Positions 8,373 through 16,243 of a stretch of DNA of 64,000 nt are shown here, in pieces. The translations under genes were made by a program, and so were the position numbers. Positions within the stretch are counted from its first letter, which is position 1; every line of letters begins with the position of its first letter. The DNA comes from Microbispora bryophytorum. Lineage in GTDB: Bacteria > Actinomycetota > Actinomycetes > Streptosporangiales > Streptosporangiaceae. Below the pieces are notes generated by a model. The model saw nothing but the letters and a program-made list of their open reading frames with translations, did no database searches and was not told the DNA's origin. The DNA lies in NCBI RefSeq assembly GCF_006874465.1, contig NZ_VIRL01000013.1, forward strand, positions 1-64,000, in the 5' to 3' direction.

Positions 8373-9053
8373 ATGATCACTCCGATTGAACTCGTGATTT
8401 TTGACTGCGACGGTGTTCTCGTCGACAGCGAACGCATAGCCGTGCGCCTCCACGTAGCCGTCGGCGCTGAGCTGGGCTGGCCGCTGACCGAAGCCGAGGT
8501 AATCGAAAGGTTTATCGGCCGGTCGCCCCTCGCCAACGGCGAACAAATCACCGCCCAAGTAGGGCCGAGGCTGGGCACGCTCTGGCAGGAGAGATTCAAG
8601 CAACTGCACCACACGGCCGTCGATGCCGAACTCGCCCCGGTCGACGGCATCCTCGAAGCCCTCGACACCCTCACACTTCCTAGCTGTGTCGCATCTGGCG
8701 GCAGCCATGACACGATGCGCCACACCCTGGGCCACACCGGGATCTACCCGTACTTCGAAGGCCGCATCTTCAGCGCAAGCGAGGTCCTCCACGGCAAACC
8801 GGCCCCCGACCTGTTCCTGCACGCCGCCAAGCAAATGGGCGTCCACCCCTCGGCCTGCGTCGTCGTCGAAGACAGCAAATACGGGGTCCAGGCAGCCCGC
8901 GCAGCGGGTATGCGCGCTCTTGGCTACGCCGGTGGACTCACACCCGCGGAATGGCTCGAAGGACCGAACACCACAGTCTTCGATGACATGCGCGAACTCC
9001 CGACGCTCCTCGCACAAATCTGCCCCGTAGAGACACCCGATCCCCGGGCATGA
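8373..9053 (+). CDS. HAD-superfamily phosphatase / phosphomutase-like
   Basis: A 226-residue protein starting at the ATG at 8373. Motif I is IFDCDGVLVDSE, with the nucleophile Asp11 and acid/base Asp13. Motif II is SGG (about residue 110), motif III the Lys in GKPAPDLF, and motif IV VVEDSKYGVQAARAAGM. The helical cap between motif I and II is of the C1 type seen in phosphoglycolate phosphatases and beta-phosphoglucomutases. The substrate is most likely a small phosphorylated sugar or acid but cannot be named. It ends about 210 bases before att-like copy B and is apparently a cargo gene. All catalytic residues are present, so it is probably functional. Confidence 0.85.
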   Translation: MITPIELVIFDCDGVLVDSERIAVRLHVAVGAELGWPLTEAEVIERFIGRSPLANGEQITAQVGPRLGTLWQERFKQLHHTAVDAELAPVDGILEALDTLTLPSCVASGGSHDTMRHTLGHTGIYPYFEGRIFSASEVLHGKPAPDLFLHAAKQMGVHPSACVVVEDSKYGVQAARAAGMRALGYAGGLTPAEWLEGPNTTVFDDMRELPTLLAQICPVETPDPRA

Positions 9054-9261
9054 CCACATCGCGTCACAGGCTCCGCGCGGCCGAGCAACCCAGTCCGTTC
9101 CATCCCGCCTGCCATCGACCCACCGCGAAGCGGCAGCGGGCCAGCGACAGAGGTGTAAGCCCGGCTTGACGTGTCCCTGAGCCTGTGCACCTAGGCGCGA
9201 CTGCGATGGACCGCATCTTCCCGATGGCTGATGAGACATGGTCATTCAGCATGTCACTCAC

Positions 9262-9431
9262 GCCCCGTTTCCATGATCGGAGACGGGACTCTTTCCGCTG
9301 GTGGGCGGTACTGGGTTCGAACCAGTAACCCCTCGCTTGTAAGTCAACCCAGGAAAGGGCGGGACCAGCACCACGATCCGCCTGACCTGGGCGTACGGTC
9401 CATCGTCGTCCACTGCCGTCCAGGCTCGTGC
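9262..9431. repeat. att-like remnant, copy B (tRNA-Val 3' half plus island end)
   Basis: This segment repeats the tRNA-Val terminator (ccccgttt...agacgggactctt) and then the 3' half of the tRNA gene as far as the anticodon loop. The stretch gtgggcggtactgggttcga and its continuation to cttgtaag matches 13094-13136 with a single difference. After the break point comes gacctgggcgtacggt-type sequence also seen at copy A. It is what integration into the tRNA 3' end leaves at the distal end of an element. Confidence 0.8.
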
Positions 9432-9478
9432 GCGGCGATTGACACCCAGATAGTCACTCAGAACGGTAGCGTCCGTGA

Positions 9479-9892
9479 TCAGTCGGGCAGCAGCGTGAAG
9501 GCCTCGACGTGGCGTGGGCGCACGATTCGGAAGTGCCGCTGGTCGACTGTTGCGACCTCCCTCAGCCTCAGGCGCTCGGCAATCGCGATGACGGCGGCGT
9601 CCACCAGCCCCAGAGGAAGATCGACGTACCTCTCGACGAGTTCCGCCATGCGAGGAAGGTCCTCGTCCTCCAGCTCGGCTACATGGAAGCCGCTGCCGCC
9701 GAACGACTTCAGGAACGTGACCTCGGCGTGCGGGCCGACACGCGACTCCAGGAGATAGCCGACTTCTCCCATGACCGGGGACGGCACGAGCAGCGGTCCC
9801 TCCACCTCGCGAAGCAGCTTGAGACAGGCCTGGTGGTGCTTGTCCTTGGCATTGCCGACAGCCAGAAGCACGCCGGTGTCGCAGAGGAGCAC
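9479..9892 (-). CDS. vapC: VapC-type PIN-domain toxin
   Basis: A 137-residue PIN-domain protein starting at GTG 9892, one base after the antitoxin stop. The acidic residues of the RNase active site are visible: Asp5 in LLCDTGVLL, Glu43 in MGEVGYLLES, Asp98 in LVDAAVIAIAER and Asp117 in TVDQRHF. VapC toxins are Mg-dependent ribonucleases that cut specific RNAs, often tRNA. The spacing to the upstream gene indicates translational coupling with the antitoxin. A longer open frame upstream overlaps the antitoxin and is not expected to be used. All active-site residues are intact, so the toxin should be live. Confidence 0.88.
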   Translation of the reverse strand: MLLCDTGVLLAVGNAKDKHHQACLKLLREVEGPLLVPSPVMGEVGYLLESRVGPHAEVTFLKSFGGSGFHVAELEDEDLPRMAELVERYVDLPLGLVDAAVIAIAERLRLREVATVDQRHFRIVRPRHVEAFTLLPD

Positions 9893-9893
9893 G

Positions 9894-10097
9894 TCAGCGG
9901 CCCATCTCGGAGCGCAGGATCTCCTCATACCGTTCCGCGAGATCCGGTTCAGCCTCGAACGACGCGAAGAACGGAAGGTCACGCTTCGCCGGGGCAGGCT
10001 CGTCCAGACGGCCACGGATCAACTCCAGAGCCGGGCGTAGCTCCGACTCCGGCAACTGGTCCACGAGATAGTGCAGTTCCTCGCGCATGGCGCTCAT
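9894..10097 (-). CDS. vapB: VapB-type antitoxin
   Basis: A 67-residue acidic protein starting MSAMREELHYLVDQLPESEL and ending in an LAERYEEILRSEMGR helix. It has the size, charge and position of an antitoxin for the PIN toxin next to it. The N-terminal DNA-binding fold cannot be assigned with certainty (the LVDQLPESEL...ALELI pattern resembles small helical antitoxins of actinobacteria), so the VapB name rests on the partner. Such antitoxins bind the toxin through the C-terminal helix and repress their own operon. Confidence 0.7.
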   Translation of the reverse strand: MSAMREELHYLVDQLPESELRPALELIRGRLDEPAPAKRDLPFFASFEAEPDLAERYEEILRSEMGR

Positions 10098-10260
10098 GCC
10101 CCCAGTCTAGGTTGGGGGGCTGACGAGGACACGAGCATCGGCGATAACCGGCCTCGCTCCTCAGAGATCGGCGATGGCACCGCGGCGGAGGCCAACACGA
10201 GGGGGAGGAGAGCGGCGAATCGTCAGGTCCCGCTGGATGATGGGCCGCCAGGGAATCCAG

Positions 10261-10860
10261 ATGGCTCAATCGCCGGTGTCGAGGGATGCTGTGCCGGTGT
10301 CGTCGTTGCTGACTGCGGTGGGATATGAGCGGACGACTGCCCTGTTGCGAGGCAGACGCATCCGAAGAGTCGTCTATTACCCACTGACAGGCGGGGAGGA
10401 CGGCCACGATGTCGAGGACTGGGACTTCGGGCCCTGGCACCAGCCGACGATGGGCGTCGAGCTGTTCGCCGACGATGGCGCTTGCTTTTCGGCTGTGTGG
10501 GGAAGCAGCTTCGACCACTATGGGCTTGAGCTCTTCCCTGGGCCGATGGCCGATCACCTGCGGCGAGTCGGAGAGCCATGCGGGCCGGTCCCCGTGGAAG
10601 TGACCGACCATCCGCGCTGGTCGAGCCTGGTCGGCAGGGAACTGACTTGCGTTGACATTATCTGGTCCGAAGATCGTGAGCGCGGCATCCGAGTGCCGGA
10701 CGCGATCCGGTTGTGCTCACGAGAGAGGGCAGTGTGGATCGCCGCGGGCCGACCGGCGGAATGGCCGCCAGAAGAGGTCTACTACCTCGGTACCGACGAC
10801 GTAATGGTCATCTTCACCGCCCAGTTCGCGGCCACGGTGGGCATTCCTCCCATCCGCTAA
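10261..10860 (+). CDS. hypothetical soluble protein of the island
   Basis: I do not recognise this 199-residue protein. The ATG at 10261 is preceded by agggaa; an earlier frame from 10174 is Arg-rich and improbable. The composition is rich in Trp, Tyr and acidic residues (for example VEDWDFGPWHQPTMGVELFA), without membrane segments. The alternating pattern suggests an alpha/beta fold, somewhat like small immunity-type proteins of bacterial conflict systems, but this is impression only. It stands alone between VapBC (minus) and the DUF6193-like gene. Confidence 0.55.
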   Translation: MAQSPVSRDAVPVSSLLTAVGYERTTALLRGRRIRRVVYYPLTGGEDGHDVEDWDFGPWHQPTMGVELFADDGACFSAVWGSSFDHYGLELFPGPMADHLRRVGEPCGPVPVEVTDHPRWSSLVGRELTCVDIIWSEDRERGIRVPDAIRLCSRERAVWIAAGRPAEWPPEEVYYLGTDDVMVIFTAQFAATVGIPPIR

Positions 10861-11054
10861 CCCCTTCGGCCCAGCGCAACCACACCGCGATCAAGCGACC
10901 CCGCTTCAGCGTAAACGCGGCCACGACAAGCGAACGCATCCGCAGTGTCCAGAAGCGCCGAGGCCGACCCACCTTCTTGCTTATAAGGAGCCAAGATCGC
11001 TCCCGGCGGTATGTCGACCTGGACACTGCTCCCCGCTGACCGTCTCCGAGCTAC

Positions 11055-11076
11055 GCATGATGGCACGGCATCATGC
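11055..11076. promoter_or_regulatory. 8-bp palindrome overlapping a start codon
   Basis: gcatgatg and catcatgc pair around a 6-base spacer, and the right arm contains the ATG at 11073. It could be an operator or a hairpin hiding the start. No ribosome-binding site is obvious. Confidence 0.4.
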
Positions 11077-11528
11077 ATGATCTCATAGTGAACACCAGCC
11101 GATCGAGCACGGACATTGTGGAAGCCGCTTGGCAGAAAGTTCGGGCTGACGGACGTGTACGCCCCGAGCTGTTGAACGCAGCATACGCCGAGTCGCGCCT
11201 ACGGCAGTTGTTCCCCTGGACGGGCATGGGAGAACTCCACTTCAGCCGCTGCACAAGTCCTCGATGGACATGGGATATCCCCTATATCGCCTCGATTGCG
11301 AACGGCGGCTACATGGTGGAAGGGCCTAGCCGTGACGAGAAGGTGGGGCCTGCGGCAACGCCACCCCAGGCCATTGCGATGGTGGTGGAACGTCTTCCGT
11401 ACGGTTGTGGCCCTGCTTTCGTCGGCACTCTCGAAGAGCTTGCTGCTCAAGAGCGAGTCGCCGTGAACGGTCTTTCTGCCGAAGAAGCCCCGGTTGACAG
11501 GCCGCATCAGCAGTCGAAATATCCCTAG
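11073..11528 (+). CDS. DUF6193-like protein
   Basis: The 151-residue protein has segments I associate with actinobacterial DUF6193 proteins: DIVEAAWQKVRAD near the start, RLRQLFPWTGMGELHFSRC at about 42-60, and GPAFVGTLEELAAQE near the end. This family is annotated in connection with natural-product clusters, but its biochemical role is not known to me. No signal peptide or membrane segment is seen. The start codon lies inside a palindrome, so a later GTG start is possible. The recalled family is longer at the N-terminus, so this copy may be complete or slightly shortened. Confidence 0.6.
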   Translation: MHDLIVNTSRSSTDIVEAAWQKVRADGRVRPELLNAAYAESRLRQLFPWTGMGELHFSRCTSPRWTWDIPYIASIANGGYMVEGPSRDEKVGPAATPPQAIAMVVERLPYGCGPAFVGTLEELAAQERVAVNGLSAEEAPVDRPHQQSKYP

Positions 11529-11651
11529 ACAGAAACGTCAGGCAACTCATTGGACTAGACAAAGCCGGACGCTCAGATCGCAATACCATACCGCTCTGCA
11601 TGCGATTCCTGGACCTTGACAACGTATCCGACACCACAAGATGCTTTACAT

Positions 11652-12821
11652 ATGTTGTCGCGCGCAGGCGTCACCACGGCAGGTTTACTCGTGCTGGCGC
11701 TGGTGGGCGCCTGCGGCGACGACGGCGGGGATCACGCCTACAAGCGGGTCTCTCTCAAGGACTGGGCGTCCTCTACGGCTGCCGCGACGTCCCCACCGTC
11801 AGCGTTGCCCTCTCTGCCCGCCACAGTCGCGCGATCGTCAGACCCCGCAGCCGTCCCCACGCCTCTGCCCATGGCGACCTCCTTGGTATCGCCGATGGCG
11901 ACCTCTTCTCCCCTGCCGGTCACCGGCCCACCGCGATTCTTTGTCACCGCGAGGGCTCCACTTGCACGCTTTCCGAATAAGTCCAAGACGGCAATCTTTA
12001 CTCCGGTACGGCCCGCCGTGCACGACGCCATAAACGGAGAATTCCTGGCCGCAATCCCGCTGCCGCCAGGAGTGCGCTCCTCCTCGCAAGTGCTAGCCGC
12101 AGCACCCGACAACCGCACCTTTGTACTGTCCGGATGGACCGGGCCGAACTCTCCCCTCCGGTTCTTCCGCGTCCACCTCGCCGAGGACGGGTCGCCGAGC
12201 GATCCGATACCCGTTCCCGGACTCGAGAGCGACGCGCTGGGCGCCGGACACATCATCGCCCTGAGCCCGGACGCCACCAGGCTGGCCTACGCCGCCTCCA
12301 TCCCGGGTGGAGTGAAGATCTCTGTTGTCGATCTCTCCACCGGGCAGCGCCGCGACTGGAGCACGCGAGCGTCCGTGGTGACCGGCCTGGCCTGGGCCCC
12401 GGATGGTCAGCGGATCGCACTGGTAGTCGGTGGTTGGGGCATCGGCGTCCTCGACCTCGGCTTACAGGGATCCGACCTGTTGGCCGCCACCCGCCTCGTC
12501 AAACCGAGCAGCGACCTGTCATTCCTGGAATCTGTGGCCTACGCCCCCGACGGCAGTGCCCTGATCTACTCGGCCGGTCATGCCGTAATGCGCATCCCGG
12601 TCGACGGTAGAGAGGAACCGCGGGTTCTCACACGGGTGTCGTTGCCGGCCGACGCGTCACTGACCCTCCGTTTCAGCCTTGATGGAACGGGCCGATACCT
12701 GCTCTACGTGCACCGATGGCGGGGCTTTCGAGTCGATCTCGCCGATGGTTCGACCACGTCGATGCCGCTCAAGACCGATGAGCACTCCGGCGAGGGCGAC
12801 TCCCCGAACGCGGCCTGGTAA
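11652..12821 (+). CDS. exported lipoprotein with beta-propeller-like repeats
   Basis: The protein has 389 residues from the ATG at 11652. The N-terminus is a hydrophobic stretch ending in the lipobox LVGAC (Cys21). A Pro/Ser/Ala/Thr-rich tether follows to about residue 90. The rest shows repeats built around S/A-P-D-G-x-x-x-A/L: LSPDATRLAYAAS, WAPDGQRIALVV, YAPDGSALIYS and FSLDGTGRYLLYV. These are typical of TolB/WD40-like propellers. It is probably anchored on the outer face of the membrane and binds something there; no enzyme motif is seen. A TTG at 11616 gives a longer start without reason. Confidence 0.7.
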   Translation: MLSRAGVTTAGLLVLALVGACGDDGGDHAYKRVSLKDWASSTAAATSPPSALPSLPATVARSSDPAAVPTPLPMATSLVSPMATSSPLPVTGPPRFFVTARAPLARFPNKSKTAIFTPVRPAVHDAINGEFLAAIPLPPGVRSSSQVLAAAPDNRTFVLSGWTGPNSPLRFFRVHLAEDGSPSDPIPVPGLESDALGAGHIIALSPDATRLAYAASIPGGVKISVVDLSTGQRRDWSTRASVVTGLAWAPDGQRIALVVGGWGIGVLDLGLQGSDLLAATRLVKPSSDLSFLESVAYAPDGSALIYSAGHAVMRIPVDGREEPRVLTRVSLPADASLTLRFSLDGTGRYLLYVHRWRGFRVDLADGSTTSMPLKTDEHSGEGDSPNAAW

Positions 12822-12869
12822 TGACCCATTCGAGAGTTATCGAGCGGGCGGTCGACTCGGTCGCCAAGG

Positions 12870-13010
12870 GGCCTTCGCGACCTGGGCCATTACAGCGGGC
12901 GCGCCGCGATGATCTACCAGCACCGCACGGCGGAGGCGGACCACGAGATCGCCGACGTCATGAACGGCAAGATCACACAAGTCCTACCGACTAAGGCGAC
13001 TGGTCACTGA
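12870..13010 (+). pseudogene. tyrosine recombinase tail next to the tRNA att site
   Basis: In one frame the sequence reads GHYSGRAAMIYQHRTAEADH and EIADVMNGKI, ending in a stop at about 13008. The GH and the YQH with its catalytic tyrosine are the last two active-site elements of a phage-type integrase. The tail ends about 35 bases before the terminator of tRNA-Val. It is a close relative of the remnant at 530-655. Only about 45 codons remain, so the element cannot excise with its own enzyme. Confidence 0.7.
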
Positions 13011-13050
13011 GCAAGATCGATTGCGTTCGCTAATGGCTCGCTAAAGGCAC

Positions 13051-13083
13051 GAGCCCCGTTTTCCCTGATGGGAGACGGGGCTC
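13051..13083 (-). terminator. tRNA-Val terminator
   Basis: On the minus strand gagccccgt pairs with acggggctc around a 15-base loop, just downstream of the tRNA 3' end. Confidence 0.7.
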
Positions 13084-13093
13084 TTTTCGCAGG

Positions 13094-13165
13094 TGGGCGG
13101 TACTGGGTTCGAACCAGTGACCCCTCGCTTGTAAGGCGAGTGCTCTACCGCTGAGCTAACCGCCC
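13094..13165 (-). tRNA. tRNA-Val (anticodon TAC)
   Basis: The 72-base gene folds cleanly: acceptor gggcggt with accgccc, D-stem gctc/gagc, anticodon stem ctcgc/gcgag around cttacaa (anticodon TAC, reading GTA), T-stem actgg/ccagt with loop ttcgaac, and discriminator A. The genome has cct rather than cca after the discriminator, so the 3' end is completed enzymatically. It served as the integration site for the island to its left. Confidence 0.95.
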
Positions 13166-13180
13166 GGACCGGACTACACC

Positions 13181-14137
13181 TTACGACACCGACCCGCCTC
13201 TCAGCACATCGAGTGACCAGTCGGCGCCCGCGTCGTCGTCTCCCGCCGCCTGCCAGCCGAGGAGGGCCGCACCCAGCATGCCCGCCCGGGGGCCCAAGGC
13301 GGCCGGGCGCACCGGCGGGGGCTCCCGGAAGGCCAACCGGCCGGCCAGCCGTTCCCGCAGCGGCTCGAACAGGGCCGCGCCGGCCTCCGCCAGGCCGCCG
13401 CCGATGACGATCAGGGCCGGGTCGAGCACGAGCACGTACGACGCGAGGGCGATGGCCAGGGCCTCGATCGCCTCGCCGAACACCTCGGCGGCCACCGGGT
13501 CTCCCGCGACCGCGCGCTCGACGACCTCTTTCGCGGTCACCGTAGAGCCGGAGCGCTCTGTGAAGCGGCGGGCCACGGCCGAGGCGGAGGCGTAGGTCTC
13601 CAGGCAGCCGATCTGCCCGCAGGCACACTTCTCTCCGGCCGGCCAGACGGACGCGTGCCCGATCTCGCCGCCCCAGCCGCGCGCGCCGCCGTACGGCTCG
13701 CCGCGGAGCACCACCGCTCCCGCGATGCCGGTGCCGATGGGCAGGAAGAGGAAGTCGGCGACGTCGCGGCCCGCGCCGAAGACGCTCTCGGCGAGGCCGC
13801 CCGTGCGGACGTCGTGGCCGAGCCGCGCCGGGACGCCCGGAGGCGTGAACGCCTCGGCGGGCACGTCACGCCAGCCGATGTTGGCCGAGTAGACGGCGGT
13901 GGACGCGGTGACGATGCCCGGGACGGCCAGGCCCACCCCGGCGGGCTCGACGCCATACCGGGAGCGACCGAGGTCGGCGATCTCGCCGACATAGGCGCGC
14001 ACGGCCTGCACCACCGCGTCCGGACCGTGTTCGCGGCCCGTGGGGCGCCCGGCGAGTACGGTGACTTCGCCGCCGCGGGTGACGAGGCCGCCCTTCATGG
14101 AGGTGCCCCCCACATCAAGCGCGACGACGTACGTCAC
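13181..14137 (-). CDS. ROK-family sugar kinase
   Basis: A 318-residue ROK protein, the usual length for a kinase without the DNA-binding domain of the repressor branch. The ATP-binding DVGGTSMKG is at the N-terminus. EIGH (the catalytic-region His) precedes the zinc-binding CACGQIGCLE motif, and IVIGGG lies near the C-terminus. Such enzymes phosphorylate glucose, N-acetylmannosamine or similar hexoses; glucokinase is the commonest in actinobacteria but the substrate is not proven here. Its ATG overlaps the stop of the upstream zinc-ribbon gene by four bases, showing one operon. Confidence 0.88.
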   Translation of the reverse strand: MTYVVALDVGGTSMKGGLVTRGGEVTVLAGRPTGREHGPDAVVQAVRAYVGEIADLGRSRYGVEPAGVGLAVPGIVTASTAVYSANIGWRDVPAEAFTPPGVPARLGHDVRTGGLAESVFGAGRDVADFLFLPIGTGIAGAVVLRGEPYGGARGWGGEIGHASVWPAGEKCACGQIGCLETYASASAVARRFTERSGSTVTAKEVVERAVAGDPVAAEVFGEAIEALAIALASYVLVLDPALIVIGGGLAEAGAALFEPLRERLAGRLAFREPPPVRPAALGPRAGMLGAALLGWQAAGDDDAGADWSLDVLRGGSVS

Positions 14138-14460
14138 GAGCGGCCGAGGACGCGGTCGAGGGCCGCCTCCACCTCCGCGGCGAGGCCGGGCATGCGGGCG
14201 GGACCCGGCGAGCAGGCCGTGACGAGCGGCTCGTCGGCGCGGGCGAGCCGCACCTCACCGCAGGAGCGGCACTCGATCTCGCCCAGGCGGCAGATCAGCG
14301 CGATCGAGCCGCACGAGGCGCACGTGTCGAGATCGAGGTCGTGCACACGCTGGCAGTCCGGGCAGACGAGGACCTGGGCCTCCCGGCGCACCGCGCGCTT
14401 CCATGGACTGGCGCCGCGGACGGGGTCGGTCTGCCGGGCCCCGCACCTGTAGCAGGGCAT
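14134..14460 (-). CDS. zinc-ribbon protein
   Basis: The 108-residue protein starts at the ATG at 14460, which has ggagg six bases upstream; a longer version from 14472 ignores this site. It contains three CxxC pairs and one further pair: CYRC, CPDC, CASC and CRSC, indicating two small zinc ribbons in the first 75 residues. The remainder is helical. No catalytic motif is present. It is translationally coupled (ATGA) to the ROK kinase, but how the two work together is unclear. Confidence 0.7.
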   Translation of the reverse strand: MPCYRCGARQTDPVRGASPWKRAVRREAQVLVCPDCQRVHDLDLDTCASCGSIALICRLGEIECRSCGEVRLARADEPLVTACSPGPARMPGLAAEVEAALDRVLGRS

Positions 14461-14531
14461 GGTGGCCTCCAATGGGGCGAGTCGGAGTCGGAGTCGAATA
14501 TGTCAGTGCCCGCGGGCGGGCAGTGAAACGA

Positions 14532-14987
14532 TCAGATGTCCGCGAGCGCCTTCCGGTACTCGTCGAGATCGCGTGCGGAACCGATCGGGTTGACGACCTT
14601 CCAGCGCACGACGCCTTCGCCGTCGATGATGAACGTGCCCCGGAGCGCGAGTCCCCTGTCCTCGTCGAGGACACCGTACGCCCGAGCGACCTCACCATGG
14701 GGCCAGAAATCCGACAACAGGGGAAAAGAGAAGCCCTCTTGGTCGGCCCAGGCGCGCTGGCTGAACATCGAGTCGACCGACACCGCCAGCACCTGGACAT
14801 GCGGAGGCAGGGAGCCGGCGAGCTCGTCGCGGATGGCCGCGAGCTCGCCGTGACAGACGGGGCTGAAGGACAGGGGATAGAAGACGAGCATGACCGTTCT
14901 GCCACGCAGGTCGGAGAGGCGCACGGGAACGCCGTGCTGGTCCTTGAGTGCGAAATCCGGAGCCTGCTGCCCGACCTCTATCGCCAT
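14532..14987 (-). CDS. ahpE: AhpE-type one-cysteine peroxiredoxin
   Basis: A 151-residue thioredoxin-fold protein. The ATG at 14987 follows ggaggga. The peroxidatic cysteine is Cys45 in YPLSFSPVCHGEL, the same position as in mycobacterial AhpE, and no obvious resolving cysteine exists. It reduces peroxides and peroxynitrite in the cytoplasm with an external thiol. Its neighbours (DUF3052 upstream, aceE divergent beyond) match the mycobacterial order, which supports the assignment. A hairpin stands between it and the DUF3052 gene, so expression may be only partly linked. Confidence 0.88.
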   Translation of the reverse strand: MAIEVGQQAPDFALKDQHGVPVRLSDLRGRTVMLVFYPLSFSPVCHGELAAIRDELAGSLPPHVQVLAVSVDSMFSQRAWADQEGFSFPLLSDFWPHGEVARAYGVLDEDRGLALRGTFIIDGEGVVRWKVVNPIGSARDLDEYRKALADI

Positions 14988-15019
14988 GAGCAGTCCCTCC
15001 ACAGGTGTCCGCCCATCAT

Positions 15020-15053
15020 CCTGCCGTACGGCATCCCCGGGCCGTACGGCAGG
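15020..15053. terminator. hairpin of the ccgtacgg type between DUF3052 and ahpE
   Basis: A perfect 13-bp stem (cctgccgtacggc / gccgtacggcagg) with an 8-base loop lies just after the DUF3052 stop and 33 bases before the ahpE start. It may terminate or attenuate transcription into ahpE. Confidence 0.65.
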
Positions 15054-15060
15054 GCAATAC

Positions 15061-15489
15061 TCAGCGGCGGGCCTTCGGGGCGACGAGCCTCGTGCCCGAC
15101 CAGTCCCTGGCGGCGCTCACGCTGCTTGTCTGCGACAGCCCGGCGGTCGCCGCGTCCTCACCGATGTCGCTGGGCTCCACGTGGCCGTCGCGCCCCGCCT
15201 TGGGGGTCAGCAGCCAGATCTGGCCTCCGTCGGCGAGCGCCGTCATCGCGTCGCTCAGCGCGTCGAAGAGGTCGCCGTCGCCGTCACGCCACCAGAGCAG
15301 CACCACGTCGACGACGTCGTCGTAGTCCTCGTCCACCAGCTCGTTGCCGGTCAGCTCCTCGATGGACTGGCGCAGCGCCTCGTCGCAGTCCTCGTCCCAG
15401 CCGACCTCCTGCACCACCTGACCGGCTTTGAGGCCGAGTCGTTCAGCCAGGCCGCGCTCGTCCTGCGCCTGACCCGCGGTCGCGCTCAC
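15061..15489 (-). CDS. DUF3052 family protein
   Basis: The start is the GTG at 15489, which has a near-ideal aggaggg seven bases upstream and gives a 142-residue protein. It is very acidic in the middle (NELVDEDYDDVVDVVLLWWR) and has the DUF3052 pattern LGLKAGQVVQEVGWDEDCDE. The family is restricted to actinobacteria and has no known function. It is almost always next to ahpE and aceE, as here, which hints at a role in redox or pyruvate metabolism, but that is guilt by association. Confidence 0.85.
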   Translation of the reverse strand: MSATAGQAQDERGLAERLGLKAGQVVQEVGWDEDCDEALRQSIEELTGNELVDEDYDDVVDVVLLWWRDGDGDLFDALSDAMTALADGGQIWLLTPKAGRDGHVEPSDIGEDAATAGLSQTSSVSAARDWSGTRLVAPKARR

Positions 15490-15630
15490 GTTTATCCCTC
15501 CTGCTTGGGTGACCCCGCCCCATGTCTGCGGTTGTCCCGGCTCGTTGAGAGCCATGCTTCGGCACAGTCCACACGCTGTGACCCGTCGTCGTCAACGGTC
15601 GCCACGGGGGGTGACCCGCACCGTTATCTC

Positions 15631-16038
15631 TTAATCGGTCAAAAACGACAAACGAACACGCCTGTCGGGGTTGTCGACGTTGAGGTCGATCAGGGCGACC
15701 GACTGCCAGGTCCCCAGCGCCAGCCTGCCCCCGAGAACGGGAACGGTCGCGTACGGCGGGATGAAGGCGGGCATGACATGCGACCTTCCATGCCCCCGGG
15801 ATCCATGCGCATGCCGCCACCGGTCGTCCGCCGGCAGCAGGTCGCCCAGGGCGGCCAGCAGGTCCTCGTCGCTGCCGGAGCCGAGCTCCAGCAGCGCCAC
15901 TCCCGCCGTCGCGTGCGGGACGAAGACGTGCAGCAGCCCGTCTCCCCCACACGCACGCACGAAATCGGCGCACTCCTTCGTCATGTCGTGCACGCGCTCG
16001 CGTGCGCCGGTCCGCACTTCGATCACCGTCGATTTCAC
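15631..16038 (-). CDS. YjbQ / UPF0047 family protein
   Basis: A 135-residue single-domain protein. The motif HATAGVALLE, the acidic GSDEDLLAAL and the ending LGTWQSVALIDLN are the family signature; the conserved His residues sit in a trimeric barrel. Members from other bacteria complement thiamine-phosphate synthase mutants weakly, so the name 'secondary thiamine-phosphate synthase' is used, but the true role is uncertain. Here the segment around residues 75-90 has many His residues (HAHGSRGHGRSH). It lies 10 bases before the DUF1918 gene on the same strand, though DUF1918 is upstream in the transcription direction. Confidence 0.82.
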   Translation of the reverse strand: MKSTVIEVRTGARERVHDMTKECADFVRACGGDGLLHVFVPHATAGVALLELGSGSDEDLLAALGDLLPADDRWRHAHGSRGHGRSHVMPAFIPPYATVPVLGGRLALGTWQSVALIDLNVDNPDRRVRLSFLTD

Positions 16039-16048
16039 ATCCGCGATA

Positions 16049-16243
16049 TTACGATCCGCGTTGAGCTGGAACGACGACAGCGTCCGGACCGGGGAAGACG
16101 AGCGCTTCGTGCCCGTCCTCGTACCTCACCAGGAACGGCGGGCCTCCCTCTGGACCGCGGACCTCGACGATCACCCCGTGCTTTTCGTGGTCGCCCACGA
16201 CGGCACCGTGCACCACCAGCCGGTCCCCTACCGTTGCGTGCAT
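16049..16243 (-). CDS. DUF1918 small SH3-like protein
   Basis: A 64-residue protein beginning MHATVGDRLVVHG and ending in YEDGHEALVFPGPDAVVV. These match DUF1918, a small beta-barrel family of unknown function common in actinobacteria. The ATG at 16243 is preceded by agaggggg; the frame continues upstream to 16285 but without a better site. It is the first gene of a minus-strand pair with the YjbQ gene (gap 10 bases). Confidence 0.8.
   Translation of the reverse strand: MHATVGDRLVVHGAVVGDHEKHGVIVEVRGPEGGPPFLVRYEDGHEALVFPGPDAVVVPAQRGS

Larger units (their letters stand above)
13046..13166. other. attachment site copy C at the intact tRNA gene
   Basis: The tRNA-Val 3' half and terminator here are the intact version of copies A and B. 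Since the tRNA is on the minus strand, integrated elements extend leftward, which agrees with the integrase tail at 12870-13010 and the remnants up to position 1. Confidence 0.75.

Noticed and set aside
8034-9245. A 403-codon minus-strand frame spanning the HAD gene.
   Set aside because: Only its last part (8034-8340) matches an IS110 transposase. The rest is the antisense shadow of the HAD phosphatase.
10857-11078. Short minus-strand frames between two island genes.
   Set aside because: No start with a ribosome site, no family resemblance, and overlapping alternatives of equal quality.
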